NCBI GenBank assembly: GCA_043718985.1
Contig: JAYSUQ010000060.1
Coordinates: 1 to 17,128 of the forward strand
Origin: UBA4416 sp043718985
GTDB lineage: Bacteria > Bacteroidota > Bacteroidia > B-17B0 > Aurantibacillaceae
Direction of reading: 5' to 3'
DNA length: 17,128 nt
The notes under the pieces: model-generated
Database searches by the model: none
What the model was told of the DNA's origin: nothing
Seen by the model: only the letters and a program-made list of their open reading frames with translations
Program-made: the position numbers and the translations under genes
Shown here: positions 1-7,067 of the stretch, piece after piece
How the letters are laid out: every line of letters starts with the position of its first letter
Numbering within the stretch: the stretch's first letter is position 1

Positions 1-772
1 CTGCACCCCAAGCTAAATATTTTTTTGTAACCTCGGCACTAAACTCCGAATTTAATCGTGTTTTGTTAACTAATTTAACAGCATACTCTAACACATTATC
101 GGCAACTGGTATTTTACGTATTAAGTTTTGAAAATAAATAATTTCATCGGCAGTTAATATTTTATGTAAATCAATTTGTTTATCGGATGTGGTACTTTTT
201 ACAACCTCTAATTCCTCTGCAAAGCTCGGATAATCTAACCACACATTAAACATAAAACGGTCAAGTTGCGCTTCGGGTAAAGGGTATGTTCCTTCTTGCT
301 CAATAGGGTTTTGAGTTGCTAATACAAAAAACGGGTTGCCTAATTCGTATTTTTTACCTGCTGTAGTAACGCAACGTTCTTGCATTGCCTCTAACAAAGC
401 AGCTTGTGTTTTTGGTGGCGTACGGTTAATTTCATCGGCCAATACAATGTTTGCAAACAAGGGACCTTTAATAAATTTAAAATTACGGTGCTCGTCTAAT
501 ATTTCTGATCCAACAATATCGCTCGGCATTAAATCGGGTGTAAACTGTATGCGGTTAAACGATAAACCTAATGTTTGCGCAATGGTATTAACCAATAATG
601 TTTTTGCTAAACCTGGCACACCAACTAACAAACAATGCCCTTTACAAAAAACAGAGATTAATACATTTTTAATTGTATCGTTTTGCCCAATAATTACCTT
701 ACCAATTTCGGCATTTAATGCATTATATTTTACAACAAACGCATCTAAGGCTTCTACATCGTTTTTATACAT
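1..772 (-). CDS. MoxR-family AAA+ ATPase, C-terminus cut by window edge
   Basis: Cytoplasmic AAA+ ATPase of the MoxR type; such proteins usually act as chaperones that mature or activate partner complexes, often with von Willebrand A-domain proteins encoded next door. I translated the minus strand from the ATG at 770-772 and about 257 codons are visible. Walker A is GVPGLAKT (residues 51-58), Walker B is IVLADEIN (109-116) followed by the family hallmark RTPPKTQAALLEAMQE, a polar sensor lies in LATQNPIEQEGTYPLPEAQ (151-169), and DRF (171-173) carries the arginine-finger region. MoxR proteins are usually about 320-330 residues, so roughly the last 70 (lid domain) lie beyond base 1. No Shine-Dalgarno is seen. 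It is the last visible gene of the minus-strand folding cluster, 53 bases downstream of surA, and may be co-transcribed with it. Its specific client cannot be told from sequence. Confidence 0.93.
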   Translation of the reverse strand, partial: MYKNDVEALDAFVVKYNALNAEIGKVIIGQNDTIKNVLISVFCKGHCLLVGVPGLAKTLLVNTIAQTLGLSFNRIQFTPDLMPSDIVGSEILDEHRNFKFIKGPLFANIVLADEINRTPPKTQAALLEAMQERCVTTAGKKYELGNPFFVLATQNPIEQEGTYPLPEAQLDRFMFNVWLDYPSFAEELEVVKSTTSDKQIDLHKILTADEIIYFQNLIRKIPVADNVLEYAVKLVNKTRLNSEFSAEVTKKYLAWGA

Positions 773-825
773 AATTAATATTTGAGTTTTTATTGTAAGT
801 TTATAATTCTTTTTATTAAATGCAA

Positions 826-2163
826 CTAGGGGTTAATTACCCAATTGTACTCAAGTTTACAGCTATTAAATTCGTTATCAATTTTTATATAAGTCGATTT
901 CGATTTTTTAGTAATCCAGTCGGTCATAGCTGTTTTTTGTTTATTAAATGTTGCCATCGTTAATAGCTTGGTATAATCATCTTTTAAATTGGCTTTATGG
1001 GGTTCTGTTCGCGATTTTAATTGAATAATTCGCCAACCTTGTTTACCATCGCTAGTGGCGTGTTGCATTACTGGACTAACTTCTCCTATTTGCATTTTAT
1101 CTAAAATAAAAACCATATTTTGATCGGTTTGCCCTAACTCTTCAACAGTCCATTTAGATGTATTTGTTTGTGGATTTAATATAATACCTCCGTTTTGCTT
1201 GGTGTCTTTATCATCACTAAATTGCAAAGCGGCATCATTAAATTTTAATGTACCATTTGCTATTAATTTTTGTAAGCTATCTAATTTAGTGCGCGCTTTT
1301 ATTACATCTAATTGCGATGTTTTTGGTGCCATTAAAATATGACGTAAATCAACCGACTCGCCCTTACGAGCTACTACTTGCAAAAAATGATAGCCATAAG
1401 TTGTTTCAAAAATTTCAGATACTTCGCCATTTTTTGTTTTAAATGCTGCTGCTTCAAACTCGGGTACCATTTGGCCACGCATAACCGATTCGTATCGCCC
1501 ACCATTTTTTGCCGAACCTGGATCTTCGCTATACAAAGCGGCAAGCACACTCATACTTTCGCCATTTAACACACGTTGGCGGTATTTTTCGAGTTGTGTT
1601 TTTACTTCAAGTTTTTCATCGAGCGATATTGGCGGCTTACAAACTAACTGACCAATTTCGACCTCCGAACTTATAAGTGGCATACTATCTTGTGGTTGTG
1701 AGTTATAAAATGTTCTTACTTCGTTTGGGGTTAACTTGCTATCGCCTGTAATTTTTTGTTGCATTTTTTGAGCAAGCAATTGGTTTTTAACATCGTCGCG
1801 CAATTCATCTTTAAATACCGAAATTCGTTTTCCGTAATATTGTTCAAATTTTTCTTCGCTCCCAAGCATGCCTACATAATATTGAATACGACGCGTTAGT
1901 TCTCCATCAATTTCATTATCACTTACCACAATACTATCTCTATCGGCCTGCGCCAACAATAGTTTTTGAAACAATAAATCTTCAAACACTTTACATTTAG
2001 TATTAGTTGGTGTGTTTTCTTTTTGTTGCAGCAAAGTTGTTTCTACCTCCGATAACAATAAAGGGTTTTTACCTACAACGGCAATTACTTTATCTAAAAT
2101 TTGAGGTTGCGCAACGCTTAAAGTTGCAATAAAAAATAATACGATCGAAAATTTAAATTTCAT
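826..2163 (-). CDS. surA: SurA-like periplasmic chaperone / peptidyl-prolyl isomerase
   Basis: Secreted chaperone of the SurA type, which escorts unfolded outer-membrane proteins through the periplasm. The 445-residue protein has a hydrophobic signal peptide (residues 1 to about 18), a SurA_N-type helical domain (about 19-155) and two parvulin-type domains (about 167-265 and 272-385), followed by a C-terminal helical segment. Parvulin 1 shows SEDPGSAKNGG and TTYGYHF (His259) but has EIGQLV where the first histidine motif (AHIL) is expected. Parvulin 2 has LRHILM (His275) but GWRII (Arg378) where the second histidine is expected. Isomerase activity is therefore doubtful in both domains, while chaperone activity may be intact. 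It starts 9 bases after the upstream lipoprotein gene, so the two are surely co-transcribed. The overall assignment is firm; the catalytic status is inference. Confidence 0.9.
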   Translation of the reverse strand: MKFKFSIVLFFIATLSVAQPQILDKVIAVVGKNPLLLSEVETTLLQQKENTPTNTKCKVFEDLLFQKLLLAQADRDSIVVSDNEIDGELTRRIQYYVGMLGSEEKFEQYYGKRISVFKDELRDDVKNQLLAQKMQQKITGDSKLTPNEVRTFYNSQPQDSMPLISSEVEIGQLVCKPPISLDEKLEVKTQLEKYRQRVLNGESMSVLAALYSEDPGSAKNGGRYESVMRGQMVPEFEAAAFKTKNGEVSEIFETTYGYHFLQVVARKGESVDLRHILMAPKTSQLDVIKARTKLDSLQKLIANGTLKFNDAALQFSDDKDTKQNGGIILNPQTNTSKWTVEELGQTDQNMVFILDKMQIGEVSPVMQHATSDGKQGWRIIQLKSRTEPHKANLKDDYTKLLTMATFNKQKTAMTDWITKKSKSTYIKIDNEFNSCKLEYNWVINP

Positions 2164-2172
2164 TATAATAGG

Positions 2173-3036
2173 TTAATTAATAAGGTTAAGTTCTTTATTT
2201 GCAATGGCTTTATCAAAAAAATCTTTTTTAATAGCTGTTATTAATGTTTGTTTACGCTGATTGATTAGCATGTTTCGAATGTTATTTTTTTCGAAATTGA
2301 GTGGCGAAGCCGTATTTTTAGATTTAACATCAATAATTTTTAAGAAATAAAAATTACGTTCATCTGTAAATTCAAATGTTTTGCCTGCCTGTATGGTATA
2401 TTCTGGCACATCTTTTAATTGGTACATTTCATTTTTTAAATCATCAAATAACAACCACGTATTATCATTCATGTAATAATTATTAGCGTATTGTATGCAC
2501 ATTTCTTTTAGTTGTAATAAATCTTTTTGTGAAGTTGCATAGCACAATTTTTTAAGCTTTTCAAAATTAGGTATTACCGATGGGGTTTTAATATACAACA
2601 CTTTAACGATGTTATTTTTTAACATAAAATTATCGGCATTAGCATTGTAATACTCTTCTATTTGTTGTTGTGTAATTACAGTGTCTAATTTTTCGAAAAT
2701 TAGTTTTGTTTCAAATTTATAGGCAATTAATTCTTTTTTATAGTTTTCAATTTCTTTGTCAATGTTTATTTCATCATCGTTTAAATAATTTAAAGCTTGC
2801 TGATAAAACACTTGATTACTTGCCCAGTTATTTATTAGTTTATTTAAATAGGCTATGCTATCATTTTTCGAAATATTTTTTGGCATTAAACTTAATACAT
2901 CATTTTTACTTAATTCGCTATTATTTATTTTAGCAACAACATCGGTATTCATTGTTGCAGTTGTTGTGCCCGTTTTGTTACAAGCAACTACACTAAAAAA
3001 TAATACAGTAATTAATATTTGTTTAATTAAATTCAA
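2173..3036 (-). CDS. SurA-like lipoprotein lacking parvulin histidines
   Basis: A 287-residue predicted lipoprotein: a basic/hydrophobic N-terminus ends in a lipobox with Cys19 (FFSVVAC|N), so it should be lipid-anchored. Residues about 30-125 resemble the SurA_N helical domain (VAKINNSELSKNDVL, then helix-rich sequence). Residues about 127-240 have the spacing of a parvulin domain, ending in NFYFLKIIDVK, but with no histidine in either position expected for catalysis. It probably binds clients without isomerising prolines; that is inference. It sits between two clear parvulin-type chaperones. The start chosen is a TTG (bases 3034-3036), because it gives a complete lipoprotein signal peptide. 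The next in-frame ATG, at codon 29, would remove the signal. I see no clear promoter between the hairpin at 3052-3088 and this start. Confidence 0.75.
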   Translation of the reverse strand: MNLIKQILITVLFFSVVACNKTGTTTATMNTDVVAKINNSELSKNDVLSLMPKNISKNDSIAYLNKLINNWASNQVFYQQALNYLNDDEINIDKEIENYKKELIAYKFETKLIFEKLDTVITQQQIEEYYNANADNFMLKNNIVKVLYIKTPSVIPNFEKLKKLCYATSQKDLLQLKEMCIQYANNYYMNDNTWLLFDDLKNEMYQLKDVPEYTIQAGKTFEFTDERNFYFLKIIDVKSKNTASPLNFEKNNIRNMLINQRKQTLITAIKKDFFDKAIANKELNLIN

Positions 3037-3044
3037 ATGAGTGT

Positions 3045-3088
3045 TAAAAAAAACAAAAGGCTGTAAAAAATACTTACAGCCTTTTGTT
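3045..3088 (-). terminator. Intrinsic terminator after the two-domain parvulin gene
   Basis: A perfect 15-bp stem (3052-3066 pairing with 3074-3088, arm AACAAAAGGCTGTAA) has a 7-base loop (3067-3073). On the minus strand the stem is followed by an eight-base T run (complement of 3046-3053, partly overlapping the stem foot). This is the classic form of a Rho-independent terminator for minus-strand transcription. It lies 16 bases past the stop of the 698-residue parvulin gene and immediately before the lipoprotein gene. Confidence 0.9.
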
Positions 3089-3103
3089 AACTTAATGTGA
3101 AAT

Positions 3104-5200
3104 TTATTTAATTGTATTTAAAACGTCTTCTTTAACGGCTACAGTATATTTATTTTTTAAATATGCTAACCATTCTTTTTCTAAATTGTTTTGGTAATCG
3201 GCAGTTATTAAACCTTTTGCTTCGTTAATAGATTTAGGGGTTTTTGCCATAATTTTATTAATTACCATTACTGTAATTTTGTTATCAGATGCATCTTTTA
3301 TGTTTTCAACCAAAATACCATTTTTCCAAATTGCATCAACCGTTTTATTTTCTCCTTTTAAATAGGTAATACTTTCGGCAGCAACATTTAATTGAGATGT
3401 TTTATTTACAGTTTCTACAATTTCTTTTTCCGATTTGTTTTTCTTTAACATTGCTCGCACTAATTTTGCGTTTTTTTCATCGGCGCATTTATAGGTTGTA
3501 ACATCAGCACGCTCTTCCCACAAATAATTAGTTTTGTTTTTTTCGTAAAAACCTTTTAATCCTGTTGTATCTTTTACTGCTTTACTCCAAACTTTTTGAT
3601 CGGTTAAATCAAACAATAAAATTCCATCGCGGTATTCTTTTAATAAGTTACGAAACTCGGGGTATTTGCTTTCTAATTTAGTGTCTTCATAGGTTATAAC
3701 TGTTTCGTCAACAAACTCTTTATATGTTTGTTGTATAAACATATTGTTATCTATTTTTGGACGAGCTGTTTGATGCGTTTCAATGTATTTAGCAAATTCA
3801 TTTTGAGTTACTTTTTTATCACCTAAAACAAATAACTCTTTATTGCCAAGTTTGTTAGCTTTAACAGCTTCCCATTTACCTTGATATAAATTAGTATCTA
3901 ACACTTTTATAAACTCGTTACGTGCTATTAAGTTTTCTTTAAAATTATTTTCCTTTTTAACTTTAGCAATTAATGATGTTCGGCCGGCTTGTGTACGGCT
4001 ATCTTTTCCAATTTTTTGTTTTAACTCACCTTTCATTTCATCAAATGGTGCTAACCCTTTTTTATCCAAACGCTTAACAATATGCCAACCGTAAGTTGTT
4101 GCAAATGGATCGCTATAATCATTATTGTTTTTTAAATCGAATGCTGCTTTTTCAAATTCAATAGGCATACGGCTACTACCAAACCATTGTAACTGTCCAC
4201 CCTTTTCGGCACTTGGTTTATCATCAGAAAACTGACGAGCTAAATCTTCAAATTTTTCGCCTGCTTTTAATTTAGTAAAAATTTCATCTACTTTAGTTTT
4301 CAAGTTGGCTTTATCTTTTTCGCCCATATCTTTTGCGAATTTAACCATAATGTGTGCGGTTAATATTTCGCCTTGGCTTGCGCGCTTATCAATAACTTTA
4401 ACAATATGATAACCAAAACGAGTACGAACTGGCATGCTAATATCGCCTACTTTAGTGTTAAAAGCAGCGTTTTCAAAAGGATAAACCATTTGCATAGATG
4501 TAAAATAACCTAAATCTCCACCATTATCAAGTGCCGAAGGGTCTTCTGAAGTTTTTTTAGCAACCGAAGTAAATTTATCTGCCCCTACATTATAACTTGT
4601 TAAATTTTTAACGGCATCTAATTTTGTTTTATATGCTACGCTATCGGCGTGCGATGTATATTTTGTTAATGCTAACGAGCTTTTCTTTAAAACAGATTCG
4701 TACTCGCTAATTTTTGCGGTAGTAGGGTTTTTAACCATAATAGCATCGCGCAAAATTATTAAGCGGGTGTATGCCTCTATTGTATCTTTAGGCAAGGCAT
4801 CTTCTTCAACTCTAATTAAAATGTGTGCAGCCTTTACTTCAAATTTCATACGGTCGTATGCTTCTTGTATCAACGCATCATTCACATTTTTATCGGTTAA
4901 ATAAGGGGCTGCCAATTGTTTGCGGTAACCACCTAATTCAGTTTTAAATGCGGTGTTAGTATCTAAGCCTACTTCTTCTGCTTCAAAAACTTTCATTTTA
5001 AAAGTCGAAAACAAATCAACATATTCTTTTACCGATTTTTGTTCTTTAGTAATTTCTTTTCCGCTATTTTTTTTATAAACGTTTTCAAATTCACTTTTGT
5101 AAACTGGCTTGCTGTTAATAGTCATTATTACAGGCTCTTGCGCAATTACATTAAATGCTATTGTTGATAATGTTAAAAATCCTATTGTTGTTTTTTTCAT
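3104..5200 (-). CDS. Secreted peptidyl-prolyl isomerase with two parvulin domains (PpiC/SurA type)
   Basis: A 698-residue periplasmic foldase/chaperone. It has a signal peptide (1-20, cleavage after IA before QEP), an N-terminal SurA-like helical region (about 22-118), two parvulin domains, and a long C-terminal region (about 385-698) without a motif I recognise. Parvulin 1 (about 124-272) keeps both histidines: AAHILIR (His126) and GYHIVKV (His265), but carries an insertion of about 40-50 residues between them. Parvulin 2 (about 281-380) also keeps both: AHIMVKF (His283) and GWHIVKR (His373). This is therefore the most likely active isomerase of the three related genes in the cluster. The ATG at 5198-5200 directly precedes the signal peptide. 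A terminator follows it, so it may be expressed at a different level from the two downstream relatives. Confidence 0.9.
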   Translation of the reverse strand: MKKTTIGFLTLSTIAFNVIAQEPVIMTINSKPVYKSEFENVYKKNSGKEITKEQKSVKEYVDLFSTFKMKVFEAEEVGLDTNTAFKTELGGYRKQLAAPYLTDKNVNDALIQEAYDRMKFEVKAAHILIRVEEDALPKDTIEAYTRLIILRDAIMVKNPTTAKISEYESVLKKSSLALTKYTSHADSVAYKTKLDAVKNLTSYNVGADKFTSVAKKTSEDPSALDNGGDLGYFTSMQMVYPFENAAFNTKVGDISMPVRTRFGYHIVKVIDKRASQGEILTAHIMVKFAKDMGEKDKANLKTKVDEIFTKLKAGEKFEDLARQFSDDKPSAEKGGQLQWFGSSRMPIEFEKAAFDLKNNNDYSDPFATTYGWHIVKRLDKKGLAPFDEMKGELKQKIGKDSRTQAGRTSLIAKVKKENNFKENLIARNEFIKVLDTNLYQGKWEAVKANKLGNKELFVLGDKKVTQNEFAKYIETHQTARPKIDNNMFIQQTYKEFVDETVITYEDTKLESKYPEFRNLLKEYRDGILLFDLTDQKVWSKAVKDTTGLKGFYEKNKTNYLWEERADVTTYKCADEKNAKLVRAMLKKNKSEKEIVETVNKTSQLNVAAESITYLKGENKTVDAIWKNGILVENIKDASDNKITVMVINKIMAKTPKSINEAKGLITADYQNNLEKEWLAYLKNKYTVAVKEDVLNTIK

Positions 5201-5213
5201 TTTTATTTTTTTA

Positions 5214-5260
5214 AGGCTAACAAATTTATGATTAGTTTTTAGGTTTAGGCTAACAAATTT
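5214..5260 (-). repeat. Two 14-bp direct repeats upstream of the parvulin gene
   Basis: The sequence AGGCTAACAAATTT (plus strand) occurs at 5214-5227 and again at 5247-5260, a 33-base period. In minus-strand sense this is AAATTTGTTAGCCT. The copy nearer the gene lies within TAAATTTG, a match to the Bacteroidota -7 box. The repeat could be a pair of regulator sites or a duplicated promoter element. The function is inference. Confidence 0.6.
5221..5228 (-). promoter_or_regulatory. Putative -7 box for the 698-residue parvulin gene
   Basis: On the minus strand the sequence reads TAAATTTG, matching the TAnnTTTG -7 element used by the primary sigma factor in Bacteroidota, 20 bases before the ATG. 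The nearest upstream TTG (5254-5256) is 25 bases away, longer than the usual 17-23. The -33 element is therefore poor or absent. Confidence 0.45.
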
Positions 5261-5292
5261 TATTTTTTGTTTGTATAATTTATATGGTGTAT

Positions 5293-6405
5293 TTATTTTA
5301 ATAACTCTTCTAATTTAGCATCTAACTCGGCTCCACGTAAATTTTTTGCAATAATTTTACCTTCTTTATCTAGTAATAAATTTTGTGGTATGCTAGTAAT
5401 ACCAAATAGCTTACCAGCCTCGTTACCCCATCCTTTTAAATCGCTAACTTGTGCCCAGGTTAAGCCATCTTTTTCTACGGCTTGTAGCCATTTTTCTTTA
5501 TTTTGATCAAATGAAACACCAAAAACAGTAAAGCCTTTATCTTTGTATTGATTAAAAGCTCGAACAACATTTGGATTTTCGCCACGGCACGGACCGCACC
5601 AACTTGCCCAAAAATCAACTAACACATATTTTCCTTTAAAATCGGTTAGGTTTATTAATTTCCCATTAGGATCGGCTTGCGCAAAATTTGTAGCAGGGTA
5701 ACCAATTGTTGAACCTCGCATTTGGTTTAGTTTTTCTTGCCCTAGTTTACCGTATTTTGTTGTTAACAAACTTTTATCCATTAAGTTAACAACACTTTCT
5801 AGCTCTTCGGGGGTTACATTTGGGGCGTTTTGATAATTATAATAAATAGCATAACCACTTACTGCCGATTTTGAATGGGCTTTAATAAAATCTTTAACTG
5901 CGGTTTTCATACTAAGTTCTAAGGCTTGGTACTCGGCATATTTTGCGTTCATTGTATTGCCATCATTTGAAGCTTTAGCATCGTTATAAGATGTAACAAT
6001 TGCTTGTTGCTGCATTGCAAAACTACGCATGGTGTTATTGTAATCTTGATAATCTTTTTGAGTTTGACCACCAACAATTGTTGCAATGGGTAACGAATCT
6101 ATTGAGCCATTGATAACCGTTTTGCCACCATCAACAAAAAATATAAGGTTAGGCTGCTCGGCAATATTATTTGTTTTAGTAATCCAAAACATATTTGCCT
6201 CTTTTACTTTACCTTTAAATAAAAATACGCCTGACTTAGTTTTTACACTATCAGTAATATCTTTATTATCCCACTTGTGATGAAGGTATACGTAATTGTT
6301 TTTAGTTACATTTTTTAATGTACCCGAAATTGTAAAATTAGAGTTTGTTTGTGCCAATGCTGACATTGAAAAAACAACTAATCCTAGTTTAAAAATTTTT
6401 ACCAT
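5293..6405 (-). CDS. Secreted TlpA-like thiol-disulfide oxidoreductase with DUF4369-type N-terminus
   Basis: A 370-residue periplasmic thioredoxin-fold protein. A signal peptide (1-19, ALAQ) is followed by a beta-rich DUF4369-like N-terminal domain (about 22-115: NFTISGTLKN..YVYL..FLFKGKV), a helical linker, and a C-terminal AhpC/TSA-redoxin domain (about 235-370). The active site is WASWCGPC (Cys270, Cys273) and the cis-proline lies in TSIPQ (Pro340). Such proteins reduce or exchange disulfides in the envelope and are abundant in Bacteroidota. The start is the ATG at 6403-6405, which gives a standard signal peptide. An in-frame TTG eight codons further upstream overlaps the putative -7 box and is unlikely to be the start. 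It is flanked by the rplS terminator upstream and a 92-base gap downstream, so it is probably transcribed alone. The exact substrate is unknown. Confidence 0.9.
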   Translation of the reverse strand: MVKIFKLGLVVFSMSALAQTNSNFTISGTLKNVTKNNYVYLHHKWDNKDITDSVKTKSGVFLFKGKVKEANMFWITKTNNIAEQPNLIFFVDGGKTVINGSIDSLPIATIVGGQTQKDYQDYNNTMRSFAMQQQAIVTSYNDAKASNDGNTMNAKYAEYQALELSMKTAVKDFIKAHSKSAVSGYAIYYNYQNAPNVTPEELESVVNLMDKSLLTTKYGKLGQEKLNQMRGSTIGYPATNFAQADPNGKLINLTDFKGKYVLVDFWASWCGPCRGENPNVVRAFNQYKDKGFTVFGVSFDQNKEKWLQAVEKDGLTWAQVSDLKGWGNEAGKLFGITSIPQNLLLDKEGKIIAKNLRGAELDAKLEELLK

Positions 6406-6426
6406 TTTATTTTTTTGATTAACAAA

Positions 6427-6434
6427 CAAATTTA
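6427..6434 (-). promoter_or_regulatory. Putative -7 box for the TlpA-like gene
   Basis: The minus strand reads TAAATTTG, a full TAnnTTTG match, 21 bases before the chosen ATG. No TTG lies at the expected -33 distance, so the call rests on the -7 element and on its position just downstream of the rplS terminator. Confidence 0.45.
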
Positions 6435-6490
6435 CTTTTTATTGTTAATTATTGGAGATTAAGTTCGTTAAAAAAGTTAAAAAAATAACA

Positions 6491-6524
6491 AAAAAAAACC
6501 TCTCACTAGTGAGAGGTTTTTTTT
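6491..6524 (-). terminator. Perfect palindromic terminator after rplS
   Basis: A 34-bp perfect palindrome: eight A, the self-complementary core CCTCTCACTAGTGAGAGG (6499-6516), and eight T. As RNA it forms a GC-containing stem around a short ACUAGU tip, with a U run on the 3' side in either direction. It lies 17 bases past the rplS stop, so its main role is to end rplS transcription and insulate the TlpA-like gene. Confidence 0.93.
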
Positions 6525-6540
6525 ATAACTATTAAAAGAA

Positions 6541-6906
6541 TTATGCTTTAACTTTACGTTGAATTTTTTCGCGAATACGAGCTGCTTTACCTGTACGAGT
6601 ACGGATATAGTATATTTTAGCACGACGAACAATACCAATTTTGTTTAACTCAATTTTATCAATAAAAGGTGATGATACAGGGAAAATACGCTCAACACCA
6701 ATGCCGTTAGAAATTTTACGAACCGTGAAAGACGCTGTAGCTGGTTCGTTTTTACGTTGAATTACAACGCCATTAAACTGCTGAATACGCTCTTTATCAC
6801 CCTCTTTAATTTTGTAGTGAACAGTAATAGTATCACCAGCTTTAAATTTAGGATGAGCAACCTCTGTTGCTAATTGTTTTTTTACGTAATCTAATAATAA
6901 ACTCAT
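6541..6906 (-). CDS. rplS: 50S ribosomal protein bL19
   Basis: Ribosomal protein bL19 sits at the 30S-50S interface of the large subunit. The 121-residue length is normal for the family (about 115-120). Hallmark segments are FKAGDTITVHYKIKEGDKERIQQFNG near residues 21-45, the region around SFTVRKISNGIGVERIFPVSSP, and the basic C-terminus with RRAKIYYIRTRTGKAARIREK. It has its own promoter (TTG and TATATTTG at 6981-7014), a roughly 70-base 5' leader that may be regulatory, and a strong terminator, so it appears to be transcribed alone. In many other bacteria rplS follows trmD in an rpsP-rimM-trmD-rplS operon; that arrangement is absent here. The ATG at 6904-6906 is the only sensible start. Confidence 0.98.
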   Translation of the reverse strand: MSLLLDYVKKQLATEVAHPKFKAGDTITVHYKIKEGDKERIQQFNGVVIQRKNEPATASFTVRKISNGIGVERIFPVSSPFIDKIELNKIGIVRRAKIYYIRTRTGKAARIREKIQRKVKA

Positions 6907-6976
6907 TGTTTCTTATTTTTTAATATTTATCATTTTTGGCATTCGCTGCACCGTGCAACCAGAGGCTAAAAAGTGG
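6907..6976 (-). ncRNA. Possible structured 5' leader of rplS mRNA
   Basis: From the predicted transcription start (about 6976) to the rplS ATG there are about 70 bases, of which the first 45 or so are clearly more GC-rich than the neighbouring DNA. In minus-strand sense a hairpin GUUGC-ACGGU-GCAGC can form. It may be enclosed by a U-run (in CACUUUUUAGCC) pairing with an A-run (in GCCAAAAAUG). Ribosomal-protein leaders that autoregulate are well known, and leaders for bL19 have been proposed in several bacterial groups. Whether this one matches a known family needs a covariance search. The structure was drawn by eye. Confidence 0.4.
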
Positions 6977-6980
6977 AGCG

Positions 6981-7014
6981 CAAATATAAGGTATTATTAC
7001 TTATTAATCAAAAA
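6981..7014 (-). promoter_or_regulatory. Bacteroidota-type promoter of rplS
   Basis: Minus strand: TTTTTG (complement of 7009-7014), then a 20-base spacer, then TATATTTG (complement of 6981-6988). Both the TTG -33 element and the TAnnTTTG -7 element fit the Bacteroidota primary sigma consensus with ideal spacing. Transcription would begin around 6974-6977. Confidence 0.8.
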
Positions 7015-7067
7015 TAATTAACAAAGATTAAAACACGTCTAGTTTAACTGATAATCAAACACTTAAA

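Noticed and set aside
336..785. 149-codon open frame on the plus strand
   Set aside because: It lies antisense to the MoxR ATPase gene, whose translation shows all expected motifs; the plus-strand product has no signal or motif.
1378..3040. Plus-strand open frames at 1378-1569, 2706-2933 and 2855-3040
   Set aside because: All are antisense to the SurA and lipoprotein genes, short, and without recognisable features.
6406..6429. TTG start adding eight residues to the TlpA-like protein
   Set aside because: The extension would precede a complete signal peptide and overlaps the putative -7 box; the ATG at 6405 is better.
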